The notes: generated by a model from the letters alone, not told the origin. Shown: positions 1-8,403, numbered from the stretch's first letter. The stretch: 33,172 nucleotides of DNA from JABMNX01 sp964625905 (GCA_964625905.1 CAZVBS010000005.1:1-33172), one strand, 5' to 3'. Program-made: numbers and translations.

Positions 1-2
1 CG

Positions 3-935
3 ACCCCTGGTCACCCCCGCAGTTCACACAAGTACGGTGGAAACACCACATGCTTACGTATTCATTCGAAATGTATTCCTCCTGGTTGGGCCTTCGTGGT
101 CGACGCTGGAAGCGGATACGTTGATTTTTCGAATGAGGTACTGAGTGAAGGTATCAAGAAAATCGCTATAACCTTTACTCACTACCATCACGACCACACA
201 CAAGGCCTCTTCTTGGCACCCCATACATTCATAGGAGAAGAGATAAGGGTGTGGGGGCCGAAGGAGTACGGAATCGGCCCTAAGGAAGTTATGGAGCAAC
301 TTATGAGAGCTCCTCTCTTTCCTGTCGATTTCCCGCTCGTTCGGAGCAAGTTCCATTTTCAGGATCTATACCATATTGGAACAAAGCTTTTGGTTATACA
401 CCCCGAAGCAGGATTTCATCTTATATCAATTGACCTTTATCATGATGCCATGAAAATGGATGAAACAATTGATGTCCGGAAGATTGGGAAGATTAAGCTT
501 GCTGAATGCCTTCTGGTGTTCATGTATAAAACTGCTCATCCCGAGTACACGGTGTCTTATGCTTTTGTGGAAAATCCTTCGAAGACAAAATGTGTGTTTT
601 TAACGGACCACGAAGTTGCTGCCGCTAATCCGAACGCCCTTCTTGCCCACGTTAAGGATGCGACTGTCCTTATTCAGGATGCTCAATATTCTGAAAAAGA
701 GTATAGGAATGGAGGAAAAGCAGGATTTGGACATGGAACCCCGGAATACTGCGCAGAACTCGCCCACCAAGCTGGGGTCAGACGTCTCTATTTAACTCAT
801 CACGATCCCAATGCAACGGACGAGGGAATCGAGCAACGTCTTGCGGAAGCGCAAAGTTGCGCAAAAAAGTTAGGCAACAATCGCTTGGCTAAAAACATCT
901 TCGCTGCTTCTGACTACTCAACGTGCACTGTTTAA
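3..935 (+). CDS. MBL-fold metallo-hydrolase (5' end outside window)
   Basis: The reading frame is open to the left edge of the window. The codons before the first internal GTG (position 96) encode TPGHPRSSHKYGGNT, the usual N-terminal strand of this family, so the gene starts upstream of the window. The zinc motif HxHxDH (HYHHDH) lies 29-34 residues after that GTG. Further conserved metal-site segments are LTDHE, a DAQYSEKEY segment followed by GHGTPE, and the C-terminal LTHHDP. This pattern fits metal-dependent phosphodiesterase-like MBL proteins; the substrate cannot be read from sequence. Base composition looks GC-richer than the neighbouring genes. It is convergent with rmuC, with a terminator between them. 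The family assignment is sure, the exact activity is not. Confidence 0.88.
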   Translation, partial: TPGHPRSSHKYGGNTTCLRIHSKCIPPGWAFVVDAGSGYVDFSNEVLSEGIKKIAITFTHYHHDHTQGLFLAPHTFIGEEIRVWGPKEYGIGPKEVMEQLMRAPLFPVDFPLVRSKFHFQDLYHIGTKLLVIHPEAGFHLISIDLYHDAMKMDETIDVRKIGKIKLAECLLVFMYKTAHPEYTVSYAFVENPSKTKCVFLTDHEVAAANPNALLAHVKDATVLIQDAQYSEKEYRNGGKAGFGHGTPEYCAELAHQAGVRRLYLTHHDPNATDEGIEQRLAEAQSCAKKLGNNRLAKNIFAASDYSTCTV

Positions 936-994
936 CAGTTCACATTAACCCCTCCTGACGTACATAGTAACTGGACCTGCAATAGGTCTTTCCC

Positions 995-1052
995 AGCCCC
1001 TCATCTTCTTAGATTAGAAATAATCAAGATTATGAAGGGGTTTTCTTTTTTA
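995..1052 (+). terminator. Rho-independent terminator of the MBL gene
   Basis: CCCCTCAT (997-1004) pairs with ATGAAGGGG (1032-1040), with an inner ATTA/TAAT stem, followed by TTTTCTTTTT. A smaller GACCT/AGGTC hairpin followed by TTT precedes it at about 973-989. Confidence 0.75.
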
Positions 1053-2132
1053 CTCCTCCTTATCTGGTTTACCTACATCCAATGTTTCAATTTCATTATT
1101 TGAACCTGTAATACGTAGTACGTCCTTATCAATTTTTGTAAATTCTTTTTGAGCACTCATATAATGATTTACTGTTGTACCGAGTGAGTTCCCCACTTTC
1201 TTAAAATACTCATCGTACGCACTAAGATGTCGTCTAAGCCCTTCAACGTTCTTACTGATTAACTTAACTGACTCCTCTACTTTAAATGCACGAAATCCAT
1301 AAAGTACTGACTGCAAATATGCAGCAAATGTTGTTGGTGAAACTATAATCACATTCTTGTCTTTATATGCGTAGTCAATAAGTGAACGTGTATTCACCTT
1401 CACTGCACCCACCTCGTTTACAAGAAGGTCATAATAAATAGCTTCTGCTGGGATATACATAAACGCAAATGGGAGCGTGCCGTCTTTAGGTTTTATATAC
1501 TTTGCTGTCTCGTCTATGCGTTTTTTTAAATCCTTTGTGAACTCTTTTTCAAGAAACTCTCTTTGGACATCATCCTTCTCGTCAACTAATCTACGGTAAT
1601 TATCAAGGGAGAACTTGGCATCAACTGGTATCATACCGTCTTTTGTGATTATAACAGCGTCTACCACTTCTTTGTCAGGAAACTGATACTGCATCTTATA
1701 CGCAGTGGCTGGGAGTATATTTTCAAGTGCAAGCTGAAGTGATGCTTCGCCTAAGTTCCCTCTCTGCTTTTGATGTTTAAGCACTTTCTCAAGGTTTTGA
1801 AGTTGTTCTCCTACGTCAAAAACTTTCTTGTTTGATTCTGAAACTTCTGAGATTTCTTTTGTTACTACACGAAGTTGTTCATGCATATTTTTTATAACTT
1901 CCTGACTTTGTGAAGACTGAGTCTTTAAAGATTCATACAATTTCTCACTTGTCTCGCCCATTTTCCTATCCATTGTACTGCGAAGCTCTTGTAGTTCTTT
2001 CTGCATCATGAGCATACCTTCACTCATTCCGTCATCTTTGTCACCTTTTCCATTCTTAAAAATAACCCACAGAACAACCGCGTTTAAGGCAACAACTACA
2101 AGTATAAGGAGTGTTACTGATGTAAAATCCAT
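1050..2132 (-). CDS. rmuC: RmuC-family DNA recombination protein
   Basis: A 360-residue protein with the RmuC layout. An N-terminal membrane helix (about residues 5-25) is followed by a charged coiled coil (about 40-125) and then the RmuC nuclease-like domain, recognisable from KQRGNLGE, DAVIITKDGMIPVDAKFSLDNY, PFAFMYIPAEAIYYDLL and VIIVSPTTFAAYLQSVLYG (quoted as short segments). RmuC restrains recombination between inverted repeats in E. coli, which is notable in a window full of palindromes, although a link is only inference. The stop codon overlaps the end of the terminator of the convergent gene. Its promoter lies inside the 3' end of the upstream ATPase gene and predicts a leaderless message. 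Confidence 0.93.
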   Translation of the reverse strand: MDFTSVTLLILVVVALNAVVLWVIFKNGKGDKDDGMSEGMLMMQKELQELRSTMDRKMGETSEKLYESLKTQSSQSQEVIKNMHEQLRVVTKEISEVSESNKKVFDVGEQLQNLEKVLKHQKQRGNLGEASLQLALENILPATAYKMQYQFPDKEVVDAVIITKDGMIPVDAKFSLDNYRRLVDEKDDVQREFLEKEFTKDLKKRIDETAKYIKPKDGTLPFAFMYIPAEAIYYDLLVNEVGAVKVNTRSLIDYAYKDKNVIIVSPTTFAAYLQSVLYGFRAFKVEESVKLISKNVEGLRRHLSAYDEYFKKVGNSLGTTVNHYMSAQKEFTKIDKDVLRITGSNNEIETLDVGKPDKEE

Positions 2133-2138
2133 ACGACA

Positions 2139-2167
2139 ATACTACCACGTATATTATTCCTTCTCAA
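2139..2167 (-). promoter_or_regulatory. Promoter of rmuC, leaderless type
   Basis: On the minus strand TTGAGA (2162-2167), a 17-base spacer and TAGTAT (2139-2144). Only 6 bases separate the -10 box from the ATG at 2132, so transcription should begin at or next to the start codon. The -35 box lies within the last codons of the P-type ATPase gene. Confidence 0.65.
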
Positions 2168-4829
2168 AAATGAAGTACTTCATTATTTCTATTAGAAACA
2201 AATTAAAGACCCCTATACTAGCAAGTACAAAAGCTTCTAACATGGTCAACGATGTTAAAGATAGTAATTTTTGAAGCGGAGGCAATGTCACAGCACCAAC
2301 CAATAAAGAAATACTTACAATGAGCGCACCAAATAAATATTTGTTACTAAACAGCGGTATTCTCCATATCGGCAAATGTAGTGATTTAAATGAAAAAGCA
2401 AAGAATATAGAGTCTAGTGATAGAGCAACAAACATAAATGTTCTTATCTCTTCAATCGGCATATCTAACGCTCTTAATATAAAGAACAATACTGTTAATA
2501 ATATTCCTGTGATAATACTAATGATTGCAATAAGCTTTTTTATCTTTTTTGTAAGTATTCTATTAGATACATTCTCACTAGCTTCACGCTTCATGACGCC
2601 TTGCTCAGCCTTTTCAAACGCAAAAGAAAAACTCATGAAACCCTCTTCGACAATATTTGCCCATAATATTTGCCCAGGTAATAGAGGTAGTGGCGCTCCA
2701 ACTGCCAGTGCACCACCTATAACAATGATTTCACTAAAGCCTGTTGAAAGTAAGTACGAAACTATCTTCTTTAAATTATCGATAATGCGCCTTCCTTCCT
2801 TGATAGCGCTTGTGATAATAGTAAAACTATTATTAATAAGTACGATATCAGAAGCTGCTTTTGCTACCTCTGTGCCACTTTGAACCGCTATACCGATGTC
2901 AGCACTCTGAAGTGCTGGGGCATCATTAACTCCGTCCCCTGTCATAGCTACTACTTCGTTGTTGTCTTTTAATACACGCACAATATGCAACTTTTGCTCT
3001 GGCAATACGCGAGCAAACACAGGAGTGCGATTTATTTCAGCATAAAGCTCTTCGTCAGAAAGATGGTCTATGTCATTGCCCGTAAGTACTTTGTCTTCCT
3101 TGTATGCAATACCTGTCTCCATAGCAATTTGCATTGCTGTTTTTGGGTTATCTCCAGTTACCATAACTACACGTATGCCAGCTCTTTTTACGGTCTTTAT
3201 AGATTCAACTACATCCTCGCGTACTGGATCAGAAAATGCTATCAGCCCAATAAACGTATTTCCTAAAAGAAAGCTCTTTTGCTCTTCGTCTTTTAAAGGC
3301 ACCGAATCAAATCCAACATCTCTATAAGCTAGCCCGATAAAACGATACCCTTTCTTACTTAAATCATTTTGTTTCCTTAGTAGCTTTTCTCTTGCATCGC
3401 CACTCATTTTAATTGAGACGCCTTTACTATATATGTGTGTCGCCTTCTCTAACAAAAATTCTGGTGACCCGCTAAGATATAATAAGTTCTTTGTACTCCC
3501 ATGTTGTGCATGTAAAGATCCAGCAAAACGGCGCCTAGACTCAAAACGCAGAAAATCAATTCGCGGATATTCTTGAAACAAAGCATCTTGCACTACACCA
3601 GCATCTATTCCCGCAGACACAAGAGCTTTTTCAATAGGGCGTCCGTGAATTATTATCTTGCTCTCTTCGCCTTCTTCAGGCTCTTTCTGTTCAATAAATG
3701 CATCTGTTGTAAGTATCGCGGATGAAAGCAGATATTCATTATCTCCAACAACATCAACCTCTCTTTCTTCTATTCCTTCTAGGGTATACAAGCCAGAGAG
3801 TGTCATCTTTCCCTTGGTGAGGGTGCCTGTTTTATCGGTGAGAATAACGGTAGTCGAACCAAGAGTTTCAGCGGCAAGTAAATTACGTACGAGTCCACCC
3901 TTCTTAAGTATAGATTCCATTCCAATCGCCAGAACAATGGTTACAGCCGCAGGAAGACCTGTTGGCATTGATGCAACAGCTATTGCGATAGCAACAAGTA
4001 GCATATTTGAAATAGTCTCTCCGTTTAAAATACCTAACAAGAAAATCACTGATACAGAGACCAAAATCACGTAAACAAGGAACTGCGCTATGTTACGCAT
4101 ACTTTGCTGAAGAGGTGTCATACGTCTATCTGTAAATTGCAATTGTTCTGCTATCTTTCCCATCTGCGTATGTGCTCCTATTTCAACAACAACTCCTAAT
4201 CCGTTTCCAGAAGATACCAGAGTGCCCATCCATACCATATTAATTCGCTCCCCTAAAGGAGTCTTCTCTTTTAATTCTATTTGTGAATCTTTTGACACAG
4301 ATATCCACTCACCTGTAAGAATTGCTTCATTTATAGAAAGTTCCTTGTCAGAAATTAGTCGCATGTCTGCAGGAACATACATACCGCCCTCAAGTATAAT
4401 TATGTCGCCTCGAACAAGATCTTTCACATCTATAATCATCTTCTTGCTATTGCGTATTACTGTCGCACTTTTTTCTTGAGACTTGTTTAGTTTCTCAAAT
4501 GCTTGGGAAGCTCTACGTTCTTGAAATGAACCTATACTGATATTAATAAGGAGTGCTATGAAAATAACTGCAGAATCAAGATATGCTTCCAAGAGTACTG
4601 TTGCTAGTCCAGCAATTATCAGCACTATCACCAGAGGGCTTCTGAGCTGCTTCAGTATCACTCCGAGGAAACCTAAGGATCTCTTCTTACGCAATATGTT
4701 TTTACCATGCCTATCCTGCCTTTCTTTTACTTCCTCGAACGATAAACCACTTATACTATCTGTTTTAAATACATTAAGTGTGTCTTTTATTGCAGACGTA
4801 TGCCACAGTAAATTAGATCTATTTTTCAT
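2154..4829 (-). CDS. Cation-transporting P-type ATPase (P2-like)
   Basis: An 891-residue ion pump with all cytoplasmic signatures: a cation-ATPase N-terminal domain, an actuator loop around residue 172, the phosphorylation motif DKTGTLTKG with Asp332, the nucleotide-domain segment KGYRFIGLAYRDVG, then TGDNPKTA and MTGDGVNDAPAL. About ten membrane helices are expected, with a C-terminal helical bundle. Two motifs differ from the Ca2+-ATPase consensus. The actuator motif is TGEW (172-175) rather than TGES, and the M4 ion motif is PTGLP (289-293) rather than PEGLP. M6 reads WANIVEEG where SERCA has WVNLVTDG. The P2 fold is clear, but the transported ion should not be assumed to be Ca2+. It lies directly upstream of rmuC. 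Confidence 0.93.
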   Translation of the reverse strand: MKNRSNLLWHTSAIKDTLNVFKTDSISGLSFEEVKERQDRHGKNILRKKRSLGFLGVILKQLRSPLVIVLIIAGLATVLLEAYLDSAVIFIALLINISIGSFQERRASQAFEKLNKSQEKSATVIRNSKKMIIDVKDLVRGDIIILEGGMYVPADMRLISDKELSINEAILTGEWISVSKDSQIELKEKTPLGERINMVWMGTLVSSGNGLGVVVEIGAHTQMGKIAEQLQFTDRRMTPLQQSMRNIAQFLVYVILVSVSVIFLLGILNGETISNMLLVAIAIAVASMPTGLPAAVTIVLAIGMESILKKGGLVRNLLAAETLGSTTVILTDKTGTLTKGKMTLSGLYTLEGIEEREVDVVGDNEYLLSSAILTTDAFIEQKEPEEGEESKIIIHGRPIEKALVSAGIDAGVVQDALFQEYPRIDFLRFESRRRFAGSLHAQHGSTKNLLYLSGSPEFLLEKATHIYSKGVSIKMSGDAREKLLRKQNDLSKKGYRFIGLAYRDVGFDSVPLKDEEQKSFLLGNTFIGLIAFSDPVREDVVESIKTVKRAGIRVVMVTGDNPKTAMQIAMETGIAYKEDKVLTGNDIDHLSDEELYAEINRTPVFARVLPEQKLHIVRVLKDNNEVVAMTGDGVNDAPALQSADIGIAVQSGTEVAKAASDIVLINNSFTIITSAIKEGRRIIDNLKKIVSYLLSTGFSEIIVIGGALAVGAPLPLLPGQILWANIVEEGFMSFSFAFEKAEQGVMKREASENVSNRILTKKIKKLIAIISIITGILLTVLFFILRALDMPIEEIRTFMFVALSLDSIFFAFSFKSLHLPIWRIPLFSNKYLFGALIVSISLLVGAVTLPPLQKLLSLTSLTMLEAFVLASIGVFNLFLIEIMKYFIFEKE

Positions 4830-4837
4830 TGCTCTTC

Positions 4838-4843
4838 AGTATA
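4838..4843 (-). promoter_or_regulatory. -10 box of the P-type ATPase gene, leaderless type
   Basis: TATACT on the minus strand lies 8 bases before the ATG at 4829. No convincing -35 box is visible. The interval 4830-5003 holds only this and the divergent yqeY promoter. Confidence 0.45.
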
Positions 4844-4969
4844 TCAAACTATTAATTGAATATCGCCCAAAGCTTACTCAAAATCTCATGTTGAAACTAA
4901 AATACCTGAACCTTACGCGAAAATTCAGTTATTTTATTTGGCAACGTTTTTTATTTTTTTGGTGAGGCT

Positions 4970-4997
4970 TTGAGTAAACTCATAACTCTGTTAAAAT
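4970..4997 (+). promoter_or_regulatory. Promoter of yqeY, leaderless type
   Basis: TTGAGT (4970-4975), a 16-base spacer and TAAAAT (4992-4997). The ATG at 5004 is only 6 bases downstream of the -10 box, and there is no Shine-Dalgarno sequence. Confidence 0.65.
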
Positions 4998-5003
4998 AGA
5001 AGT

Positions 5004-5456
5004 ATGTTAGTTGATGATATCTATAGCGAGATGATCGCTGCAATGAAAGCAAGGGAAGAAACTAAGCTACGGACACTACGCGGGGTTATTTCTGCATTTA
5101 CAAATGAGTTAGTTGCACAAAAAAGAAAACCAAGTGAGAAACTTGAAGATGAAGCCGTACTTACTGTTATTAAACGAGCTGTTAAGCAGCGACTAGACTC
5201 TATTGAACAATTTGAAAAAGGTGGTAGGAGTGACTTAGTAGAAATTGAAAAAGCAGAACTAGAAATACTTTCTGCATACCTTCCTGAAACAATGAACAAA
5301 GAGGATATTAAAAAGGTTGCAGAAACGAAGAAGCAAGAGCTCGGTATAGATGATAAATCAAAGGTGGGAATGCTTATAGGAGCTGTTATGAAGGATCTTA
5401 AAGGTAAAGCGGACGGTGGTGACGTAAAAGAAGTAGTCGACAACCTGTTTTCTTAG
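5004..5456 (+). CDS. yqeY: GatB/YqeY domain-containing protein
   Basis: A 150-residue protein, the usual length for free-standing YqeY. It is all-helical, with the family segments LRGVISAF near the N-terminus, VIKRAVKQRLDSIEQFEKGGR in the middle (basic helix plus linker), AELEILSAYLPE, and a C-terminal K.KVGMLIGAVMKDLKGKADGGDV region. The domain resembles the tRNA-binding tail of the GatB amidotransferase subunit, so tRNA binding or amidotransferase-related work is assumed, but the cellular role of stand-alone YqeY is not established. It is a single-gene unit with its own promoter and a strong terminator. Confidence 0.93.
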   Translation: MLVDDIYSEMIAAMKAREETKLRTLRGVISAFTNELVAQKRKPSEKLEDEAVLTVIKRAVKQRLDSIEQFEKGGRSDLVEIEKAELEILSAYLPETMNKEDIKKVAETKKQELGIDDKSKVGMLIGAVMKDLKGKADGGDVKEVVDNLFS

Positions 5457-5478
5457 ATCTATCAAACAATAGAAGAAT

Positions 5479-5509
5479 AAAAAACACGCTATATGTATAG
5501 CGTGTTTTT
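5479..5509 (+). terminator. Rho-independent terminator of yqeY
   Basis: Twelve-base arms AAACACGCTATA and TATAGCGTGTTT around a TG loop, flanked by A- and T-runs. It could work in both directions. Confidence 0.85.
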
Positions 5510-5522
5510 ACTTCACTATAAA

Positions 5523-5550
5523 TTGACAAATATAGATTTTCTGTTATTAT
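5523..5550 (+). promoter_or_regulatory. Promoter of small gene pair
   Basis: TTGACA (5523-5528), a 16-base spacer and TATTAT (5545-5550). The predicted start near 5557 leaves a leader of about 55 nt. Confidence 0.7.
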
Positions 5551-5611
5551 ATTAGTAGAAAAAAGCAAATGGGAGGTGTTTCCATTCACTTAGAAAAGCG
5601 AGGATAACACC

Positions 5612-5851
5612 ATGCAAAAAGAAACTGGACGTCTGATATATTCACAAGACCCTGGCGGAAAGCTATTCGCTAGAATTGGTTTAATAATCGGTCAGGTTTT
5701 TTTAAGTCAAAAAGTCTTTTCTGGGAACGTACTCGACAAAGCAAAAGAGCTTCAAGAAGAACTCCATAAGATCGGAATTAAAACCACTCTGACTCCCCTC
5801 CCTACGGCTCGCGATGTTAACCTGACGTTAGCGGAAGGAGAAATCAAATGA
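5612..5851 (+). CDS. Small protein of unknown function, 79 residues
   Basis: I do not recognise this protein. The start is supported by a Shine-Dalgarno site (GAGGA, 5600-5604) at normal spacing and an upstream consensus-like promoter. The chain is soluble and mixed in composition: a KLFARIGLIIGQVF stretch followed by an amphipathic helix with DKAKELQEELHKIGIK, then a TTLTPLPTARDVN tail. The helix-plus-strand pattern resembles small regulatory or ribosome-associated proteins, but no family is claimed. The TGA stop overlaps the ATG of the next gene (ATGA), so the two are probably translationally coupled. Confidence 0.7.
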   Translation: MQKETGRLIYSQDPGGKLFARIGLIIGQVFLSQKVFSGNVLDKAKELQEELHKIGIKTTLTPLPTARDVNLTLAEGEIK

Positions 5852-6075
5852 ATAAATGCAGGAAATTCATCCCCTCAACAGGAAGTCTTATAGATGTCTC
5901 GCCAAAAGAATCTGTTAGGGTAACTCCTTCAGTAAAGGCAGCAAAAAATGTTGCAACTACTCACACCGATAGCCCCAAAAGGAAATTATCGATATATGAG
6001 GCGGGACTGGAGAGGAATAAGACAGAGACTGGACTAACAGATAAAAGAGGAGCCATATTGAACAAAAGAGCATGA
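5848..6075 (+). CDS. Small basic protein of unknown function, 75 residues
   Basis: Not recognised. It starts in an ATGA overlap with the preceding small gene and ends just before a candidate terminator, which together support a two-gene operon. The sequence is rich in Lys, Arg, Ser and Thr with few hydrophobic residues (for example SPKRKLSIYEAGLERNK), so it is probably basic and largely disordered, perhaps nucleic-acid associated. That last point is inference. Coding status rests on coupling and context rather than homology. Confidence 0.55.
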   Translation: MNKCRKFIPSTGSLIDVSPKESVRVTPSVKAAKNVATTHTDSPKRKLSIYEAGLERNKTETGLTDKRGAILNKRA

Positions 6076-6084
6076 ATCAAAAAA

Positions 6085-6120
6085 ATGGGGTGCGTGTAAA
6101 GCGGCCCCTTTTTTCTTTTT
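6085..6120 (+). terminator. Probable terminator of the small gene pair
   Basis: GGGG (6087-6090) and CCCC (6105-6108) close a 14-base loop with a possible inner GC/GC pair, followed by six T and a further T-rich stretch. The stem is short, so this is moderate evidence. Confidence 0.5.
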
Positions 6121-6217
6121 TCTTGTGTTTTTTATATATAGGACATATTGACATTTCACTTTAAAAATAGGGTGTGTGCAAGCGTGCTTCTTTTTCGTTT
6201 ATACACAATCGTATATA

Positions 6218-6247
6218 TTGACAAATAGGTGTTTTGTGTAGTATAAT
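6218..6247 (+). promoter_or_regulatory. Consensus promoter of the 75-residue orphan gene
   Basis: Perfect TTGACA (6218-6223), an 18-base spacer and perfect TATAAT (6242-6247). The predicted start near 6254 gives a leader of about 57 nt. The rest of 6121-6217 is AT-rich with one unpaired TTGACA at 6148 and no gene. Confidence 0.75.
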
Positions 6248-6310
6248 TATATAAATTGATCTTTGTTTTGTTTATTTTGATTTTATCTTTTTTTATATGG
6301 AGACAGTCAA

Positions 6311-6538
6311 ATGTTAGATAGTCTTTTAAAACGGACATGCTTACTAATTGAACTCAGTGGATATGATGATCCAGAGAAAGCCGCTAGTGAAGCAGTGACT
6401 GAAGCTGGGTATGAGGATACTTTTGCATCTTCTCTCGTTAAACAAATACTAAGTAACACGGACGCTATCAAAGCATCCAAAAAAAAGCTTAAAAAAAGCA
6501 GGGATGTTTTCGAAAGAATGGAAAAGCAATTCGGATAA
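6311..6538 (+). CDS. Small helical protein of unknown function, 75 residues
   Basis: Not recognised. The start has a Shine-Dalgarno site TGGAGA (6298-6303) and a perfect-consensus promoter upstream. The sequence predicts helices throughout: CLLIELSGYDDPEKAASEAV in the first half, then a very basic KASKKKLKKSRDVFERMEKQ tail. It forms a single-gene unit followed by hairpins. A nucleic-acid or ribosome contact is plausible from the basic tail but is only inference. Confidence 0.7.
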   Translation: MLDSLLKRTCLLIELSGYDDPEKAASEAVTEAGYEDTFASSLVKQILSNTDAIKASKKKLKKSRDVFERMEKQFG

Positions 6539-6542
6539 CAGT

Positions 6543-6620
6543 AGAGATGTTTTCAACCCCTAACGGAGTTCAAAACATCTCTTCTATACTTAATGCGACC
6601 ACAGTAAAATATGGTCGTAT
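6543..6620 (+). terminator. Two tandem hairpins downstream of the small gene
   Basis: Hairpin 1 has 11-base arms AGAGATGTTTT (6543-6553) and AAAACATCTCT (6572-6582) with an inner AAC/GTT stem. Hairpin 2 has arms ATGCGACCA (6593-6601) and TGGTCGTAT (6612-6620) and is followed by a T-rich stretch. Together they probably end the transcript. Confidence 0.55.
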
Positions 6621-6629
6621 TCTCTTTAT

Positions 6630-6671
6630 ATTTTACTTGTTTAAGTTCTTAAGAACTTAAACAAGTAAAAT
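6630..6671. repeat. 42-bp perfect palindrome at the truB 3' end
   Basis: Every base from 6630 to 6671 is matched to its complement about the centre between 6650 and 6651. It contains the last four sense codons and the TAA stop of truB (minus strand). There is no T-run on either side, so it is not a standard terminator, though it lies where two convergent transcripts must end. Confidence 0.85.
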
Positions 6672-7298
6672 TCCTGCATCTTCAATTTTAAACTGTCCTA
6701 TTTTTGTCCTACGTAATTCTTTAATAGTAGCTGGGTATCCAAGACGCTTGCCAAGATCTTCTGCAAGTGAGCGAATATACGTACCGCTTTCTACGTCAAA
6801 CTCTGATTCTACAATATAATAATCTCCGTCTTTTTTAATACCAAGTAATCTGGTATTTTTTATTTCCATATCCCTAAATGGTGTTATCACTTTATTACCC
6901 TTTCGAGCTTCTTTATACAGTCGCTTTCCTCCAGCTTTAACTGCAGAGTAGATTGGCACTGGTAAACGATGTATTCCCATCATGTCTTTAAGTGCACTTT
7001 TAACATCTTCTTCTTTTAGGTTTTCGACTTTCGCACTCGAAACCACATCACCTTCCATATCTCCCGTTGTCCTTTTCTCTCCTATAAGAATCTCTGCAAT
7101 ATACGTCTTTGGAAGTCTTATGTATTCACTTAACTTTTTAGTACCGTCCCCTACCCCAATAATCATCAAGCCAGAAGCTAGAGGATCTAGTGTGCCAGCG
7201 TGACCCATCTTTTTCTTTCCAAGGCCTTTACGTAGACGCCTAATAACATCAAATGAGGTTATACCTTTTGGTTTATCTATTAATAGTATATTTTCCAT
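6657..7298 (-). CDS. truB: tRNA pseudouridine(55) synthase TruB
   Basis: The enzyme converts U55 of the tRNA T-loop to pseudouridine. The N-terminal KPKGITSFDVIRRLR segment, the motif MGHAGTLDPLASG with catalytic Asp38, the IPVP.YSAVKAGGKRLY.AR segment and SGTYIRSLAEDLG are all present. At 213 residues it stops right after the catalytic core and lacks the C-terminal PUA-type extension of E. coli TruB. It follows the antiporter gene by about 20 bases. A TACAAT box lies 5 bases before the ATG (7304-7309), so it may also be transcribed on its own. Confidence 0.95.
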   Translation of the reverse strand: MENILLIDKPKGITSFDVIRRLRKGLGKKKMGHAGTLDPLASGLMIIGVGDGTKKLSEYIRLPKTYIAEILIGEKRTTGDMEGDVVSSAKVENLKEEDVKSALKDMMGIHRLPVPIYSAVKAGGKRLYKEARKGNKVITPFRDMEIKNTRLLGIKKDGDYYIVESEFDVESGTYIRSLAEDLGKRLGYPATIKELRRTKIGQFKIEDAGILLV

Positions 7299-7319
7299 AA
7301 TTAATTGTATTAGAAATGT

Positions 7320-8270
7320 TTATATTCCAGCTAGTATAAAAATTAAATATGTTAGATATGTAAGAATTAAAAAGAAACCTTCACCACGAGAAAGCATTCC
7401 ACGTTTTCCAACAAATAATATAAGTATTGCGACAACGACTGATGCAAGCACCGCAATAAAAGCATCTGCCTGCATGCTCTCTAGCACAGGAAGAGGTTTT
7501 ACTAACCCTGTAATCCCCAAAATACCTAAGAATCCAAAAACATTTGAACCTATAATATTCCCTACCGCGATGCCTTGTTGGCCTTTTATAAGAGCGACTA
7601 AAGACACCGTCAACTCAGGAAGAGAGGTTCCTATGCCAACAATAGTGAGTCCAATAATCGAAGGTGGCACGGAAAATAAAAGTGCTATAGTCTCCGCACC
7701 AGACACAACCCACTTACCGCCAACAAATACTCCGACAATTCCAACAATAATCATTATTGATGATATAAATGTTGTAAATATTTGATAATCAACTCCATCG
7801 TCTTCCACAACATTCCGTCTTAACATTGATATAAACCATATAAAGAAAAGAATTAATAATATACCTCCTTCCATTTGAGTAATTCCTATAAAATTATCTC
7901 CACTAAATGGAGAAAATAGTATTACAAACACTGCAGATAAAACAGCTCCTATATTTATAAAAATATCTTTATACCATTCTCTACTAATGTACACGGGAGA
8001 GAAAAGTGCTATCAGCCCTAATATCATAAGTAAGTTAAATGTATTCCCGCCTATAATCGCACCGAGTCCTACATTATTTCCCGCAAAAACAGAAGAAAGA
8101 CTAATGGCAAGCTCTGGTATTGAAGTCCCTATCCCTACAATAGCTATTCCTATAACCCATGTAGAGATCCTTAATATTCGTGCAACAGAGATAGCGCCTT
8201 TTACAAGAAGGCGTGCTCCAGTTACAAGGATAATAAACCCAAGGAAAAATAATAATAAAGATATTTCCAT
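7320..8270 (-). CDS. Calcium/sodium antiporter, CaCA (YrbG-type) family
   Basis: A 316-residue integral membrane exchanger of about ten helices made of two inverted repeats. Each half carries the alpha-repeat motifs: GTSIPELAISLSSV with GNTFNLLMILG in the first, and GTSLPELTVSLVAL with GSNVFGFLGILG in the second. The paired acidic residues of the PEL motifs and the polar Asn are the cation sites in this family. It probably exchanges Ca2+ or another cation against Na+; the ion cannot be set from sequence. It is first in a two-gene unit with truB. Confidence 0.93.
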   Translation of the reverse strand: MEISLLLFFLGFIILVTGARLLVKGAISVARILRISTWVIGIAIVGIGTSIPELAISLSSVFAGNNVGLGAIIGGNTFNLLMILGLIALFSPVYISREWYKDIFINIGAVLSAVFVILFSPFSGDNFIGITQMEGGILLILFFIWFISMLRRNVVEDDGVDYQIFTTFISSIMIIVGIVGVFVGGKWVVSGAETIALLFSVPPSIIGLTIVGIGTSLPELTVSLVALIKGQQGIAVGNIIGSNVFGFLGILGITGLVKPLPVLESMQADAFIAVLASVVVAILILFVGKRGMLSRGEGFFLILTYLTYLIFILAGI

Positions 8271-8371
8271 GATTAGATATATTCTAAGGTATTTAACCTT
8301 ATCTTTCTAGTGCTAAATAATAGAGATATGTTATTGATATTGTTTGCCTAGATACATAAATATTGTATTAT

Positions 8372-8403
8372 ATTAAACGGCTGGAGTACTCTGGCTATTT
8401 AAA
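8372..8403. repeat. GAGTACTC palindrome, hybrid copy
   Basis: Centred between 8387 and 8388. The left arm matches the 17616 copy (AAACGGCTGGAGTACTC) and the right arm matches the 27169 copy (CTGGCTATTTAA). Most of the changed positions can still pair as G-U in RNA; one C/A mismatch remains. A possible promoter, TTGCCT-16-TATTAT (8344-8371), sits directly upstream on the plus strand. Confidence 0.7.
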
